Shown: positions 44,182-54,360, counted from the first letter of the stretch. The stretch: DNA of 64,000 nucleotides from Litorivicinus sp965656605 (GCA_965656605.1 CBFHLC010000005.1:9677-73676); one strand, 5' to 3'. Notes: generated by a model from the letters alone, not told the origin. Program-made: numbers and translations.

Positions 44182-45224
44182 TGGGTCAAGACATCACCCC
44201 ACAACTGGCCGAGCAGGTCAAACAGGCCTACGAGTCAGATACGCCTTTGGCGATCCACGGCGGTGGCAGCAAGGGCTTTCTGGGTCAGCCATTAGTCGGC
44301 GAGAAAGTCGATGTTAGCCAGCACCAGGGCATTGTGAATTACCAGCCAGTCGAGTTGGTCATGACGGTCCGGGCCGGTACCCCCTTGGCAGACGTCAAAG
44401 CCGCATTGGCTGAAAAAGGCCAGTGCTTGGCGTTTGAGCCCCCTGCACTAGGCGACAACGCGACGATCGGTGGCACCATTGCCACCGGCTTGTCAGGACC
44501 GGCGCGTCCTTACACTGGGTCAGCCCGCGACTACATGCTAGGTGTGCGGATTATTAATGGCCGCGGCGAAGCCCTGCGCTTTGGCGGCGAGGTCATGAAA
44601 AATGTGGCGGGATACGATGTGTCTCGTTTGATGACCGCCAGTCATGGCACCTTGGGTGTGTTGACCGAGGTCAGCCTAAAGGTGTTACCACAGGCGAAAG
44701 CCACGACCACCTTGGCCTTTGACGCCAGCGCCGCTGAGGCAGTTGATCAATTCAACCGCTGGGCAGGACAGCCACTGCCGCTCAGCGCAACCGCATGGGC
44801 GCAGGGGCGCGGCTATGTTCGTTTATCCGGTGCAGCCAGCGCCGTGGATGCGGCGCGCGCCAAGCTGCCGGGCGATGTGGTCGACGACGGCCTGTGGTCT
44901 GAGTTGGCCGAATTAACCCATGCATCCATCAAGGATGCCGAGACGCTCTGGCGACTCAGCGTTCCGCAAACTGCCGCAATGGATTTGGATTGCCCATTGA
45001 TCGAATGGGGTGGTGGCCAGCGCTGGTATGCCGGCGACATGGCCGAGGGCGAGCTACGCGATTGGGCTGAGTCGGTCGGTGGCCATGCCACTGCTTATCG
45101 AGGTCACGCAGAGTCAGTATTTCATCCGCTCAGCCCCGCGATGGCGGCGTTGCATCAGCGCATCAAGACCAGTTTTGACCCCAAGGGGCTGTTCAACCAG
45201 TCTCGTTTTTACCGCGAGTTCTAA
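44181..45224 (+). CDS. glcE: Glycolate oxidase subunit GlcE
   Basis: 347 residues. A second PCMH-type FAD domain (LAIHGGGSKGFLGQP, ATIGGTIATGLSGPARPY, MKNVAGYDVSRLM), shorter than GlcD. Required for the glycolate oxidase complex. The ATG shares its first base with the end of the glcD TAA stop (TAATG). Confidence 0.95.
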   Translation: MGQDITPQLAEQVKQAYESDTPLAIHGGGSKGFLGQPLVGEKVDVSQHQGIVNYQPVELVMTVRAGTPLADVKAALAEKGQCLAFEPPALGDNATIGGTIATGLSGPARPYTGSARDYMLGVRIINGRGEALRFGGEVMKNVAGYDVSRLMTASHGTLGVLTEVSLKVLPQAKATTTLAFDASAAEAVDQFNRWAGQPLPLSATAWAQGRGYVRLSGAASAVDAARAKLPGDVVDDGLWSELAELTHASIKDAETLWRLSVPQTAAMDLDCPLIEWGGGQRWYAGDMAEGELRDWAESVGGHATAYRGHAESVFHPLSPAMAALHQRIKTSFDPKGLFNQSRFYREF

Positions 45225-45226
45225 GC

Positions 45227-46444
45227 ATGCAGACAAATATCGTTCAAAAATACGCCAACACCCCCGAGGGCCAGCAGGCTGAGTCGATTCTGCGCAAGTG
45301 TGTTCACTGCGGATTCTGCACGGCGACGTGTCCGACTTATCAAGTGTTGGGCGACGAGTTAGACAGCCCCCGGGGCCGGATCTACTTGATCAAGCAAATG
45401 CTTGAAGGCGGTGAGGTGACCGAGAAGACCCGGACGCATTTGGATCGCTGCCTGACCTGTCGTTCGTGCGAAACCACCTGCCCATCAGGTGTTGAGTACG
45501 GCAAGCTGGTCGATATCGGACGTCACTTGGTCGAAAAAGAGGCCCCTCGCGGCTTTGTCGAAAACCTGACGCGTCAGGCGATGATCAAGGTGTTGCCCAA
45601 CCGTCCTTTGTTTACTGCGTTGCTGCGCGTGGGGCAGGCATTTAAGCCCGTCATCCCTGGCAAGTTGGGCAAAAAGATTCCGGCTAAAAAAGTCAAAACG
45701 ACTTGGCCTGCGCCTCAGCATTCCCGACGTATGTTGGTGTTGGATGCCTGTGCTCAGCCGGGGGCCACTCCCAACGTGAATGCCGCCGCCGCGCGAGTGC
45801 TGGATCGCATTGGAATTAGTTTGGTGGCGGCGCCGGAGGCAGGCTGCTGTGGTGCGGTGGCTTATCACCTCAACGATCAAGCCACAGGCCTGGATGCCAT
45901 GCGCGCCAACATTGATGCCTGGTGGCCCGAGATCGAAGCCGGCTGCGAAGCGGTGGTTATTACCGCCAGCGGGTGTGGTGTGATGGTTAAAGAATACGGC
46001 CATCTGCTGGCCGGCGATCCGGCCTACGCCGAGAAAGCCAAGAAAATCGCTGGGTTGTGCAAAGACATGACTGAGGTGTTTGCCAGTGAAAGTATTGATC
46101 AGCTAAAGCTGGATGCCCAGCCGCAAAAAGTTGCCTTCCACGCCCCTTGCACCTTGCAGCACGGTCAGAAAATCGTGGGTGTGGCCGAGCGTTATCTGCG
46201 CGAAGCCGGCTTTGAGTTGACCATGGTTGCCGACAGCCACCTGTGCTGTGGATCTGCCGGCACTTACTCGATCACTCAACCTGAATTGTCACAGCAGCTG
46301 CTGGGGCGCAAGGTCGAAGCCTTGCAAGCCGGTCAGCCAGACGTGATTGCCACGGCCAACATCGGCTGCCACCTGCATATTGAAACCGGGGCGCAAACCC
46401 CGGTTAAGCACTGGATTGAGCTGATTGATGAGGCCTGTGCCTGA
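45227..46444 (+). CDS. glcF: Glycolate oxidase iron-sulfur subunit GlcF
   Basis: 405 residues. Two 4Fe-4S motifs, CVHCGFCTATCP (~24) and CLTCRSCETTCP (~76), then two CCG domains (AGCCGAVAYH and HLCCGSAGTY) that bind a further cluster. It carries electrons from GlcD/GlcE to the membrane quinones. It begins two bases after glcE and completes the operon; glcB lies 30 kb away. Confidence 0.96.
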   Translation: MQTNIVQKYANTPEGQQAESILRKCVHCGFCTATCPTYQVLGDELDSPRGRIYLIKQMLEGGEVTEKTRTHLDRCLTCRSCETTCPSGVEYGKLVDIGRHLVEKEAPRGFVENLTRQAMIKVLPNRPLFTALLRVGQAFKPVIPGKLGKKIPAKKVKTTWPAPQHSRRMLVLDACAQPGATPNVNAAAARVLDRIGISLVAAPEAGCCGAVAYHLNDQATGLDAMRANIDAWWPEIEAGCEAVVITASGCGVMVKEYGHLLAGDPAYAEKAKKIAGLCKDMTEVFASESIDQLKLDAQPQKVAFHAPCTLQHGQKIVGVAERYLREAGFELTMVADSHLCCGSAGTYSITQPELSQQLLGRKVEALQAGQPDVIATANIGCHLHIETGAQTPVKHWIELIDEACA

Positions 46445-47422
46445 TTAATCGAAATCTGCTGTCAGCACGATCTTGCCCATGAATCCACCGGCTTCCAGTC
46501 GGGCATGGGCTTGGTTGACCTCAGACATCGGAAAGCTTTCCGCGACCATTGGGGTCAGCTTGCCTTGCTCGACCAGACGGGTCATTTTGCGCAGCATGCA
46601 ACCTAACTCGGCCTGATCCTTGTCTGGGCGGGTAAAGTAGCTGATCAAAAAGGCGAACTTCAGCGTCAATTCCTGTGAGTGCAGTAATCCCAAGTGGTGC
46701 TCGCTGCGCCCCGCGATGCCGACAATCGTGCCATCGGGCGCGCACGCCTCAATGCTGCAATCCAAGGCTTTACCGCCGGGCGTATCAAAGACCAACTCCC
46801 AACGCTCATGCTGGGCTTTTTCTTGTTCCCACTGGTCGTAGCGAAGGGTGTGATCAGCCCCCAGACGTTTAACCATCTCGGCTTTCTCGTCGCTGCTGAC
46901 ACTGGCGCTGACTTCGGCACCTGCTGCTGCCGCCAGTTGCACGGCAACATGACCTACGCCGCCGGTGCCGCCTTGAATCAAAACGCGCTGGCCAGCTTTT
47001 AGCCCGCCTTTGTTAAACAGTGCGATCCATGCAGTGCATCCGACCAAGGGCAGGGCTGCTGCTTCGGCAAAGTCCAAATTGTTCGGCATGTGTGCGATCG
47101 TGCCGACATTGGCGCGCATGTATTGGGCCAGTGCACCATCGTGGTTCTTAAAACCGCCGGCAATGCCATACACCTTGTCGCCCACCGCGAAACCTTCGAC
47201 GCCAGCGCCCACTTCAGCGACAACGCCGGCCACATCGCCATGCAACACGCCAGGTAGCTCAGGGCTGACCGGCGGCACTGCGCCTGCGCGGATTTTGGTA
47301 TCGATCGGGTTAACACTGCTGGCTTTGACTTGGATTAAGACCTGTCCGGGGCCGGCTCTAGGTGTGTCAATTTCACCGGGCTGAAATGGGGCGCCGAACT
47401 CGGGTAATAGCATCGCTTTCAT
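46445..47422 (-). CDS. Zinc-type alcohol dehydrogenase / quinone oxidoreductase family protein
   Basis: 325 residues. MDR fold: N-terminal KASSVNPIDTKIRAG, NADPH loop VLIQGGTGGVGHVAVQLAAA and the C-terminal HARLEAGGFMGKIVL. The structural-zinc cysteines are absent, as in quinone oxidoreductases (QOR/YhdH type). Substrate unknown. AAGG precedes the ATG. Convergent with glcF, with no intergenic space and no visible terminator. Confidence 0.85.
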   Translation of the reverse strand: MKAMLLPEFGAPFQPGEIDTPRAGPGQVLIQVKASSVNPIDTKIRAGAVPPVSPELPGVLHGDVAGVVAEVGAGVEGFAVGDKVYGIAGGFKNHDGALAQYMRANVGTIAHMPNNLDFAEAAALPLVGCTAWIALFNKGGLKAGQRVLIQGGTGGVGHVAVQLAAAAGAEVSASVSSDEKAEMVKRLGADHTLRYDQWEQEKAQHERWELVFDTPGGKALDCSIEACAPDGTIVGIAGRSEHHLGLLHSQELTLKFAFLISYFTRPDKDQAELGCMLRKMTRLVEQGKLTPMVAESFPMSEVNQAHARLEAGGFMGKIVLTADFD

Positions 47423-47545
47423 GGGGAAATACCTTGTTAATTATCGTGCGCTGAAGAGTATTCTGAGGGCACTCGAAACGCCAGTGCCGGATGCAGTCTT
47501 TACCGGTTCGCGTTACCCTAACTGCAAGCAGTAAAAGGAATTTTT

Positions 47546-48658
47546 GTGCAGTCTTTTTGGAATTTATTAGAGCCCTGGATGAGCATGCTGTCGATCAGTC
47601 GTGACGCGGTACAGACCTTGTCGTGGGTATTCGGCGTGATCGTCATCACCTTGCTGGTGGGCTTCTTTGTTCGCCGCTCGCTGATTAGTCTGTCAAATCG
47701 GTCGGCCTTGAGGGGCGGGTATCGCCACGCCACAGTGCTCAGCGCAATGGGCCCCGCGCGAGCCATGGTCTGGGTGTTGGGTTTGTCCAGCGCCGCCGAA
47801 GTGGCGTTGTTGGGGACCGAGCTGGGCGATTGGGTTGATCCGATTCGTGAAACCGGCGTGGTGCTGTCAATCACCTGGTTTGTAATCCGCCTGGTGCGCA
47901 ATTACGAGCAAGCTCTGATCTCAGGATCCAAGGGCAGTGGGCGCATTGATCGGACGACCGCTGAGGCGATCGGACGCTTGTTGCGCATCGCGGTCATCAT
48001 TACCGCCTCCTTGATTGTCCTGCAGACCTTTGGATTTAGCCTGTCGGGTGTTCTGGCCTTTGGTGGTGTCGGCGGCATCGCGGTCGGCTTCGCAGCTAAG
48101 GATCTGCTGTCGAACTTCTTTGGCGGGTTCTTTATCTATACCGATCGTCCGTTCGTGGTGGGGGATTGGATTCGCTCACCGGATCGGGACATCGAGGGTA
48201 CCGTAGAGCACATCGGGTGGCGTCTGACTCGAATTCGCACCTTTGATAAGCGGCCGTTGTATGTCCCCAACTCGACATTTTTGTCGATCGCGGTCGAAAA
48301 CCCATCGCGCATGACCAATCGTAGAATCTACGAAACCATTGGGGTTCGATATGAGGACGGCGCGCGTATTTCCGGTATCATCCAGAGCGTTGAAAGCATG
48401 CTGCGCGAGCACGCAGACATCGACACGGATCAAACACTGATCGTTAACCTAAATAAGTTCGGACCCAGCTCGTTAGACTTTTTCGTCTACAGCTTTACCA
48501 AAACCACTGACTGGGTCGAGTATCACGGAATCAAGCAAGATGTGATGCTCAAGATCTTGAATATTATCGAGGCGGCCGGCGGCGAATGTGCCTACCCGAC
48601 CACCACTGTACACCTGACACAGGACTCGCAAGTCGAATGGAAACCGTTGAATCCATGA
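47546..48658 (+). CDS. Small-conductance mechanosensitive channel (MscS family)
   Basis: 370 residues. Several N-terminal spans, then the glycine/alanine-rich pore helix region GVLAFGGVGGIAVGFAAKDL, split here from LSNFFGGFFIYTDRPF, and the beta domain FVVGDWI. It opens under membrane tension to relieve hypo-osmotic shock. The start is GTG 47546 with AAAAGGAA upstream. Its stop overlaps the hpt start, so the two are co-transcribed. Confidence 0.9.
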   Translation: MQSFWNLLEPWMSMLSISRDAVQTLSWVFGVIVITLLVGFFVRRSLISLSNRSALRGGYRHATVLSAMGPARAMVWVLGLSSAAEVALLGTELGDWVDPIRETGVVLSITWFVIRLVRNYEQALISGSKGSGRIDRTTAEAIGRLLRIAVIITASLIVLQTFGFSLSGVLAFGGVGGIAVGFAAKDLLSNFFGGFFIYTDRPFVVGDWIRSPDRDIEGTVEHIGWRLTRIRTFDKRPLYVPNSTFLSIAVENPSRMTNRRIYETIGVRYEDGARISGIIQSVESMLREHADIDTDQTLIVNLNKFGPSSLDFFVYSFTKTTDWVEYHGIKQDVMLKILNIIEAAGGECAYPTTTVHLTQDSQVEWKPLNP

Positions 48659-49191
48659 ACCTGGCGTTGGCGCAAGCCGACTGCCTAGCCACTCAAACCG
48701 AAGTGGACGCCTGCCTAGACCGCATGGCCAGCAATATCACCAAGAAATTAGGCGACCAGATGCCTTTGATCTTGTGCGTCATGCGCGGTGGGATCGTGAC
48801 CTGCGGCAGCCTGCTGCCCAAGCTAACCTTCCCCTTGCAGGTGGATTACGTGCACGCCAGCCGCTACCGCGACAAAGAGCGTGGTGGACAGCTGGAGTGG
48901 TCCGTTAAACCGCAATTCGATCTGAAAGATCGTGTGGTGTTGTTGGTCGATGACATTCTGGACGAGGGTCATACTCTGGCTGCCGTGCGTGAGCATTGCC
49001 AAGCCGAGGGAGCCAGCAACGTATTGACGGCTGTGTTGGTTGACAAGATTCACGATCGCCGCAGTGATCGTCTAACTAAAGCGGACTTCACAGGCTTGTA
49101 CACACCCGATCGCTTCTTGTTCGGCGCAGGTATGGACTTCAAAGGCTACTGGCGCAACGCACCTGGCATTTATGCCGTTGCCGAGGACTAA
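48655..49191 (+). CDS. hpt: Hypoxanthine-guanine phosphoribosyltransferase
   Basis: 178 residues. PRPP-binding motif VVLLVDDILDEGHTL and the N-terminal VMRGGIVTCGSLLPKL place it in the HPRT family used for purine salvage. ATG 48655 overlaps the MscS stop (ATGA). Its stop overlaps that of convergent csiV. Xanthine preference is possible. Confidence 0.9.
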   Translation: MNLALAQADCLATQTEVDACLDRMASNITKKLGDQMPLILCVMRGGIVTCGSLLPKLTFPLQVDYVHASRYRDKERGGQLEWSVKPQFDLKDRVVLLVDDILDEGHTLAAVREHCQAEGASNVLTAVLVDKIHDRRSDRLTKADFTGLYTPDRFLFGAGMDFKGYWRNAPGIYAVAED

Positions 49192-49772
49192 CTGTCCTCC
49201 GTACGTGTGTAGGTGATCAACACACCTAGCATGGGGTGGTCCAGATAATGGACCACGCCGCTACGCGCACGACGAACTTCTTTCAGTTGCGCGGTGAACG
49301 GGCCCTCGGGTGACCCATCCAAGACCCGTTGGCTGACCAAATCGATGTCAGCCTCGATAAAACGAGCAATCGAGAAGCGGATGCTGCCTTGCAGCTCGAA
49401 GCCGCGTCCAAATCCTAGATTCTGACCGCCGATGATCGACACCGCTCGATCGCGTCCTTTGGGCTTCATGCCGTGTAACCATCGCTCGTGGAACAACACA
49501 TTTTTGCCCAGGGCACGCAATTTAGCTGCCTGCTCATTCAGCGTTCGTTGATCGGATGCATAGGGCTGCAGCACTAATAAACCGTTTTCGAGTTCAGCGT
49601 CCAAACCCAGCATCGAGGTGGGGCGCACGATGGGTTGCAGTCCCCGTGGAATGGTTTCGCCCACCGCCAGGGGGTCGGTGGTATGTTGAAATACCAAGAC
49701 CTCGACTTCGTAAAAGCGGGTTTCTGCCCACGCCATGGGTGCAAACAGCAGGGCAATTAATAGCGTTCTCAT
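49188..49772 (-). CDS. csiV: CsiV-like periplasmic protein
   Basis: 194 residues with a signal peptide (LLIALLFAPMAWAE). The mature start FYEVEVLVFQHTTDP and VHYLDHPMLGVLITYT match CsiV, known as a peptidoglycan-binding protein needed for curli secretion-independent envelope integrity in some species; the exact role here is uncertain. It overlaps the mfd stop (ATGA), the usual mfd-csiV neighbourhood. Confidence 0.8.
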   Translation of the reverse strand: MRTLLIALLFAPMAWAETRFYEVEVLVFQHTTDPLAVGETIPRGLQPIVRPTSMLGLDAELENGLLVLQPYASDQRTLNEQAAKLRALGKNVLFHERWLHGMKPKGRDRAVSIIGGQNLGFGRGFELQGSIRFSIARFIEADIDLVSQRVLDGSPEGPFTAQLKEVRRARSGVVHYLDHPMLGVLITYTRTEDS

Positions 49773-52700
49773 GCGGTGGCCTTGTCCGGTTCAATCAGCT
49801 CGAACAGCGAATCCAACAGTTCAAATCGGCTGTCCTCAGTGGGGCAATCCTGAACGATTTTGAGTGAGTCTGCACCGTCCAGCCGGTACCGCTTGGGTAA
49901 CTTCTGTACAAGCTGAATTAGTTTGATCGGCTCGACGGGCGTTGATGGACCGAACTCGATCTTGCCGCCTTTCTCGCCGGCGCTGATGCGTGACAGTCCC
50001 AGCTGTTTGGCGCGCACACGCAGGTGCCCCTGACGAATCAGGTTGTGCACTGGCATTGGAAGGGTGCCAAAACGATCGACCATCTCGATGCGAATGTCCT
50101 CCAGCTGCTCGGGGTTTTTCGCACTGGCGATGCGTTTGTAGAGCTCCAGACGTGCCGGTACGTCGGGCAGGAACTCGTCGGGAATCAGGGCGGCAACTTT
50201 TAGGTCGACCTCGACGCCGCTGCGCAGCGGCTTTTCTAGGGCCGGTTCACGCCCGTCGCGGATCGCTTTGACCGCCTCTTCAAGCATCTCCATGTACAGA
50301 CTGAATCCAATGGTCTGCATCTGGCCGGATTGTTGATCGCCCAACAGCTCGCCCGCGCCACGAATTTCCAAGTCCTGACTGGCCAGCATGAATCCAGCGC
50401 CCAGATCCGTGGCCATGCCAATCGCCTCGAGGCGTTTGACCGCATCGTTGCTCAAGGCACTCGGATCGGGGGTCAGTAGATAGGCATAGGCTTGGTGGTG
50501 ACTTCGCCCGACCCGACCACGCAGCTGATGCAGTTGGGCTAATCCGAATTTGTCGGCCCGATCGATCAGGATAGTGTTGGCATTGGGTACATCGATGCCG
50601 GTCTCGATAATAGTCGAACACACCAGCACGTTGAATCGCTTGTGATAGAAATCGCTCATCACAGATTCCAGCTCGCGTTCACGCATTTGTCCGTGGCCCA
50701 CCACGACCCGTGCCTCTGGAATCAACTCCCGCAGACGCTCAGCGGTGCGCTCGATCGTTTTTACATCGTTGTGCAAATAATAGACCTGACCGCCACGCAG
50801 CAATTCACGCAGCACCGCCTCTTTGATCAGGGGCAGATCAAAGCTTTTGATAAAAGTCTTGACCGACAAACGACGAGCCGGGGGTGTGGCAATGATTGAC
50901 AGATCACGCAGTCCGGACATTGCCATGTTCAGGGTGCGCGGAATCGGGGTGGCGGTCATCGCCAGCATGTCGACTTCGCTGCGCAGTGATTTGATGGCTT
51001 CTTTCTGGGTGACGCCGAAGCGGTGTTCCTCGTCGACAATCAGCAATCCTAGATTTTTGAATTTTAGATCGCGAGATAGCAATTTGTGGGTGCCGACCAG
51101 AATATCGACCGTACCTTGGGCAGTCTTGTCTAGCACTGCAGTGGTTTCTTTGCTGCTTCGAAAGCGTGACAGCAATTCGATATTGACCGGCCAATCCGCA
51201 AATCGGTCACGGAAATTTTCCCAGTGCTGCTGGGCCAGTAGTGTGGTGGGCACCAGAATCGCCACCTGATAGCCCGCTTGGACTGCAACAAACGCCGCCC
51301 GCAAGGCCACTTCAGTTTTACCAAAGCCCACGTCACCACAGACTAGGCGATCCATCGGAGTGGGGGCCTTTAGATCATCGACTACCGCATCAATGGCGGT
51401 TTGCTGATCGGGCGTGGTTTCAAACGGGAACGCATCGCAGAAACGCTGATACTCCAGCTCGTCCAGTGCGTGTGACTTGCCAGGTCGGGCAGCGCGTCGT
51501 GCATAGATATCCAATAGTTCGGCGGCTTTGTCCCTAACCGCCTCGGCGGCTTTGCGGCGGGCCTTGCTCCAACGCTCGGAGCCCAGTTTGTCATGCGGTG
51601 CGTTATCGGGATCGGCGCCGGCATAACGGGCCAGCAAATCCAGATCGACCACCGGCACGTACAACTTTGATCCTCCGGCGTATTCCAGCGTTACAAACTC
51701 CAGCGTGTCCTGCTCGATCGTCAGCGTCTGTAAGCCGCTGTAGCGGCCGATGCCGTGCTCGACGTGGACCACCGGATCGCCTTCCTTGAGTTCGGATAGA
51801 TCACGGACCTGTAAATCCGGAACAATTTGGTGTTTTTTGCGCTGCCGGCGTTGCGGGACAGCAGAGCCAATCAGGGCCGCCTCGGGAATAATCGCCAGGC
51901 CATCGACAATGAAGCCTTTGTCTAAACCGCCCAGGGCGATCGCAAGCTTCTCTTTGCCTAGGCCTTGCAGTGTTTGCACGTTGGCAGGCTGGTGTTCACT
52001 GTTCAGACGCTCCAGCAGGCTGGCCTGTCGGCCGGCGGATTCAGCGACCAGCAACACCTGTCCATCGTAGCCATCGATAAACTGGTACAGCGCATTTAAC
52101 GGGTTTTGGGAGCGCGCGTTCAGCGCCACGTCCGGCAGGGGTTTGACCGGGATTTCACTGACGCCAGCACTGCCAGGGGCTTCGTGAGTAATAAACAGCC
52201 GGCCCATTTGGTTCAGGTTGTGATTGACCACTTCGCTGCGCAGATACAGCGCCTCGGGCGCGAGCAGTGGCCGCAGTCGGTCGTTCTTCATGTTTTCGTA
52301 GCGCAGATGCACATCGCGCAAGAACTTTTCGATGGCCACATCCACGTTACCTACGCTGATCGCACGAACCGCTGGGGGTAGGTAGTCAAACAGGGTGCTT
52401 AAGCCGTCAAAGAACAGCGGCAAATAATATTCAACACCGCTGGGTGGCAGGCCGTCAGAGACGTCGTTGTAGACAGGGCATTCGCGAGGGTTGCCGTCAA
52501 AGGTCTCGTGCCAGTTGCCACGGAAGCGACGTATGCCAGCGTCGTCCAGGTCTGCCTCGCGGGCCGGCAACATCCGAATGTTGTCGACTTTGTTGATTGT
52601 GCGTTGGGTTTCGGGGTCGAACGCGCGTAGGGTGTCGATCTCGTCATCAAATAAATCAACGCGGTAGGGCAGTTGACTGCCCATCGGGTACAAATCCAGC

Positions 52701-53182
52701 AAGTTACCGCGAACCGCGTACTCGCCGTGTTCGTAGACCGTGTCGACCCGACGATAGCCGCCTTTTTCCAGCCGGCGACGAAACGCATCCAGATCCAACT
52801 TTTCCCCGACCGACATTTGAAAGGCAGCCCCGTCTAGCCAGCTTTTCGGAACCAAGCGCTGGACCAGCACCTGAGCCGGCACGATGATCAAACCACTGGA
52901 GAGCTGCGGCATCTGCGCCAAGGTGCCCAGACGCGCCGATACAATGTCGTCGTGCGGCGAGAAGCTGTCATATGGTAGGGTTTCCCAGTCAGGCAAGCTG
53001 TGCAGTTCAGCGTCCGGCGCGAAGAAAGGGATCTCGCGTTCTAATCGCTGTGCACTAGCGCTGTCAGGCGTGACCACCAGCAATGGCCCGCGGGCCTGAT
53101 GCCAAGCTTCGGATAGGGCGTAGGCCCACGCGTAGTCTGAGGCGGTCCATGCTTGACGATCGCCGGCACTGGGTAATTTCAA
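49769..53182 (-). CDS. mfd: Transcription-repair coupling factor Mfd
   Basis: 1137 residues. UvrB-homology region at the N-terminus, an RNA-polymerase-interacting domain around HVEHGIGRYSGL (~470), then a RecG-like helicase with Walker A VCGDVGFGKTEVALRAAF, DEEH box IVDEEHRFG and a TRG motif region, and the C-terminal autoinhibitory domain. It removes stalled RNA polymerase and recruits UvrA. The start is TTG with AAGG nine bases upstream; no ATG fits. Confidence 0.97.
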   Translation of the reverse strand: MKLPSAGDRQAWTASDYAWAYALSEAWHQARGPLLVVTPDSASAQRLEREIPFFAPDAELHSLPDWETLPYDSFSPHDDIVSARLGTLAQMPQLSSGLIIVPAQVLVQRLVPKSWLDGAAFQMSVGEKLDLDAFRRRLEKGGYRRVDTVYEHGEYAVRGNLLDLYPMGSQLPYRVDLFDDEIDTLRAFDPETQRTINKVDNIRMLPAREADLDDAGIRRFRGNWHETFDGNPRECPVYNDVSDGLPPSGVEYYLPLFFDGLSTLFDYLPPAVRAISVGNVDVAIEKFLRDVHLRYENMKNDRLRPLLAPEALYLRSEVVNHNLNQMGRLFITHEAPGSAGVSEIPVKPLPDVALNARSQNPLNALYQFIDGYDGQVLLVAESAGRQASLLERLNSEHQPANVQTLQGLGKEKLAIALGGLDKGFIVDGLAIIPEAALIGSAVPQRRQRKKHQIVPDLQVRDLSELKEGDPVVHVEHGIGRYSGLQTLTIEQDTLEFVTLEYAGGSKLYVPVVDLDLLARYAGADPDNAPHDKLGSERWSKARRKAAEAVRDKAAELLDIYARRAARPGKSHALDELEYQRFCDAFPFETTPDQQTAIDAVVDDLKAPTPMDRLVCGDVGFGKTEVALRAAFVAVQAGYQVAILVPTTLLAQQHWENFRDRFADWPVNIELLSRFRSSKETTAVLDKTAQGTVDILVGTHKLLSRDLKFKNLGLLIVDEEHRFGVTQKEAIKSLRSEVDMLAMTATPIPRTLNMAMSGLRDLSIIATPPARRLSVKTFIKSFDLPLIKEAVLRELLRGGQVYYLHNDVKTIERTAERLRELIPEARVVVGHGQMRERELESVMSDFYHKRFNVLVCSTIIETGIDVPNANTILIDRADKFGLAQLHQLRGRVGRSHHQAYAYLLTPDPSALSNDAVKRLEAIGMATDLGAGFMLASQDLEIRGAGELLGDQQSGQMQTIGFSLYMEMLEEAVKAIRDGREPALEKPLRSGVEVDLKVAALIPDEFLPDVPARLELYKRIASAKNPEQLEDIRIEMVDRFGTLPMPVHNLIRQGHLRVRAKQLGLSRISAGEKGGKIEFGPSTPVEPIKLIQLVQKLPKRYRLDGADSLKIVQDCPTEDSRFELLDSLFELIEPDKATA

Positions 53183-53254
53183 TTGGGGTTACCTTGGGTA
53201 ATTTTTTATCGAGCGTAGTATACCCGACGCTTGCACTGGATTTGAGATGGAACA

Positions 53255-54319
53255 ATGACACGGATCGCCATTGACCCAAAGATTTTAGGCGCACAGGAAT
53301 GGTTGGCTCCTTTGGGCGAGCTGGTTCCGGTCGTCGGACGAGACACGAACCCACGCGATCTTGCGGATTGCCATGCCATGGTAATTCGCTCAGTGACCCG
53401 GGTGACGCCGGCATTGCTGCAGGATTCGCAGGTAAAGTTCGTCGGTACCACCACCATCGGCTATGACCATATCGACCGCACCTATTTGGCGTTGCAGCAG
53501 ATCAGCTGGACCAATGCGCCAGGGTGTAATGCATTGGCGGTGGCGGACTATGTTGAATCCTCGCTGGCCCACTGGAGTCAGCACAATCAACGTCCCATCG
53601 AAGGGTTAACCTGCGGTGTTGTCGGTGTTGGTGGGATTGGGCAGATCGTGGCCCAGCGCCTCAGTGCGATGCATTGCAAGGTCTTACTCAATGACCCGCC
53701 CCGATTTGCCGAGGGCAAACTGGCGGAACATCACGATCTAGATGAGTTATTGGATCGCTGTGATGTGATTTCGGTGCACGTGCCGCTGATCACCGAGGGT
53801 GATCATCCCACGCGACACTTAATCGGTGAGCAGCAACTGGCGCGTCTGCATTCACGCCAGCTACTTATTTCCGCAGGACGTGGGGCGGCGGTGGACAATC
53901 ACGCCCTGTCCCAGCGCCTGGATCAGCCAGATGCGCCGCAGGTGGTGTTGGATGTGTGGGACAACGAACCCAACATTTTGCCGGAGTTGTGGCCTAAAGC
54001 ATTGATCGCAACACCGCACATCGCCGGACACGCACTAGAGGGAAAACTGCGCGGTACGCAAATCGTTGCCCGTCGCTTGGCTGAACACCTAGGCATTCCC
54101 TTTCAAGGTCCGCGGGTGCGCGAGGTGGCCGAGACGATGCTCAAGAAAACAGAATCCTTGGCTAATTTGGATTGGCGCCTGCGCGCCCAGCAAATCTATG
54201 ACGTTCGTCAGGACGATCGACGCTTCCGCGAGGCGCTGCAGGGGTTAAGGGGGGATGCGCTAAGGCAAGCCTTCGATGGCCTGCGCGATAACTACCCAAA
54301 GCGGCGAGAAATCCACTGA
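53255..54319 (+). CDS. pdxB: Erythronate-4-phosphate dehydrogenase
   Basis: 354 residues. D-2-hydroxyacid dehydrogenase fold: NAD loop GVVGVGGIGQIVAQRL, HVPLITEGDHPTRHLI, and the PdxB-type DVWDNEPN with catalytic HIAGHALEGK. A PdxB-specific C-terminal dimerisation domain follows. It oxidises 4-phosphoerythronate in PLP synthesis, upstream of pdxJ (8958). GAGATGGA precedes the ATG. Divergent from mfd. Confidence 0.95.
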   Translation: MTRIAIDPKILGAQEWLAPLGELVPVVGRDTNPRDLADCHAMVIRSVTRVTPALLQDSQVKFVGTTTIGYDHIDRTYLALQQISWTNAPGCNALAVADYVESSLAHWSQHNQRPIEGLTCGVVGVGGIGQIVAQRLSAMHCKVLLNDPPRFAEGKLAEHHDLDELLDRCDVISVHVPLITEGDHPTRHLIGEQQLARLHSRQLLISAGRGAAVDNHALSQRLDQPDAPQVVLDVWDNEPNILPELWPKALIATPHIAGHALEGKLRGTQIVARRLAEHLGIPFQGPRVREVAETMLKKTESLANLDWRLRAQQIYDVRQDDRRFREALQGLRGDALRQAFDGLRDNYPKRREIH

Positions 54320-54355
54320 TCCTTTTGTTAGGTTAAGCAAAACTTAACAAGGATC
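54318..54355 (+). promoter_or_regulatory. Long hairpin over the ribosome-binding site of the reductase gene
   Basis: GATCC-TT-TTGTTA (54318-54330) pairs with TAACAA-GGATC (54345-54355), leaving a two-base bulge and a 14-base loop. The AAGGA Shine-Dalgarno (54349-54353) is buried in the stem. There is no T-run, so a terminator is less likely. Confidence 0.5.
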
Positions 54356-54360
54356 CCCAC

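Noticed and set aside
45485..46003. 172-codon minus-strand ORF
   Set aside because: Antisense to glcF, histidine-rich by mirror of its codons; not a gene.
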